NCBI GenBank assembly: GCA_035490315.1
Contig: DATHET010000187.1
Coordinates: 1-6,562 of the forward strand
From: JADJQU01 sp035490315
GTDB taxonomy: Bacteria > Planctomycetota > UBA1135 > GCA-002686595
Direction: 5' to 3'
Length of the DNA: 6,562 bases
Made by a program: the position numbers and the translations under genes. Shown piece by piece: positions 6,402-6,562 of this stretch. Positions within the stretch are counted from its first letter, which is position 1, and each line of letters opens with the position of its first letter. The notes under the pieces were generated by a model that saw only the letters and a list, made by a program, of their open reading frames with translations, did no database searches and had not been told where the DNA came from.

Positions 6402-6427
6402 ATTGACATGCAATTAGATTGCTAATT
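6402..6427 (+). promoter_or_regulatory. AT-rich palindrome cluster, candidate MarR/SlyA-type operator
   Basis: Within otherwise GC-rich DNA, ATTG-ACATG-CAAT (6402-6414) is directly followed by AATTAG-ATTG-CTAATT (6412-6427), a perfect 6-bp inverted repeat with a 4-nt centre. Its core TTAG-N4-CTAA (6414-6425) has the same half-sites and spacing as the known SlyA box TTAGCAAGCTAA (9 of 12 identical). TTGACA at 6403-6408 looks like a -35, but no -10 stands 16-18 bases further on. It lies 94 bases before the + strand gene at 6521 and 179 bases before the ptpS ATG, so it more likely controls the former. The rest of the divergent 6224-6520 gap holds no gene. Confidence 0.45.
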
Positions 6428-6520
6428 CCAGAGCAGGGATTCGGACGATCTGGAGTCGCTGGATCTTTCCGTTCCGGCTATGGATGTGTCTGCAACCCAA
6501 CTCACAAAAGGACCACCCCA

Positions 6521-6562
6521 ATGATCCAGGCCACCCGCACCCAGCAAGATGCCGATCGCAGC
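6521..6562 (+). CDS. Start of an unrecognised gene, cut by window edge
   Basis: ATG followed by 13 open codons runs to the window end (M-I-Q-A-T-R-T-Q-Q-D-A-D-R-S). An AAAAGGA ribosome site at 6506-6512 leaves 8 bases to the ATG, the best Shine-Dalgarno match in the window, and the candidate operator lies upstream. The visible residues are polar with no signal peptide, and no family can be recognised. The gene is divergent from ptpS and folE. If it encodes a pterin-using enzyme or a regulator, it would explain the adjacent module, but nothing visible shows this. Confidence 0.55.
   Translation, partial: MIQATRTQQDADRS

Noticed and set aside
6403..6408. TTGACA as the -35 of a sigma70 promoter
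   Set aside because: No acceptable -10 lies 16-18 bases downstream (the sequence there is about TTCCAG); the hexamer is better explained as part of the palindrome cluster.
1..6562. tRNA, rRNA, CRISPR array, insertion sequence, phage or plasmid genes
   Set aside because: No cloverleaf, spaced repeat array, transposase motif or terminal inverted repeat was seen on reading both strands.

Overview
This is GC-rich DNA from a Gram-negative bacterium. The evidence is a pair of outer-membrane beta-barrel porins, one with a clear signal peptide, and GC-rich third codon positions in every gene. The lineage cannot be fixed from the sequence alone. OprO/OprP-like porin paralogues beside a YyaL/SPATA20-type protein and pterin genes would suit Planctomycetota or a Myxococcota/'deltaproteobacterial' lineage. 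That placement is an inference.

Layout. Left third, + strand: a 5'-truncated porin (to 911), a hairpin terminator (981-1016), then a complete paralogous porin (1180-2235). Middle, + strand: a 686-residue thioredoxin-fold plus (alpha/alpha)6-barrel protein of the DUF255/YyaL/SPATA20 family (2295-4355), then an NADP(H)-type short-chain dehydrogenase/reductase (SDR, 4478-5191). Right third, - strand: ptpS (6-pyruvoyltetrahydropterin synthase type II, 6223 to 5774) followed by folE (GTP cyclohydrolase I, 5861 to 5238). These two overlap by 88 bp in different frames. They run towards the SDR gene, and a perfect 10-bp hairpin separates the two convergent units. Past ptpS is a divergent intergenic stretch of about 300 bp. 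It holds an AT-rich palindrome cluster resembling a MarR/SlyA operator. The first 14 codons of an unrecognised + strand gene lie at the right edge.

How the genes fit together. FolE turns GTP into 7,8-dihydroneopterin triphosphate. A PTPS with the C-X5-HGH motif seen here is the type that makes 6-pyruvoyltetrahydropterin. An SDR of the sepiapterin-reductase kind would finish tetrahydrobiopterin (BH4) or an isomer. The three genes 4478-6223 therefore look like a compact bacterial BH4-type pterin module. The SDR assignment is the weakest step. No pterin-using enzyme (aromatic amino acid hydroxylase, NO synthase, alkylglycerol monooxygenase) and no pterin recycling enzyme is visible, so the use of the pterin is unknown. 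The porins and the YyaL-like protein have no evident link to this pathway.
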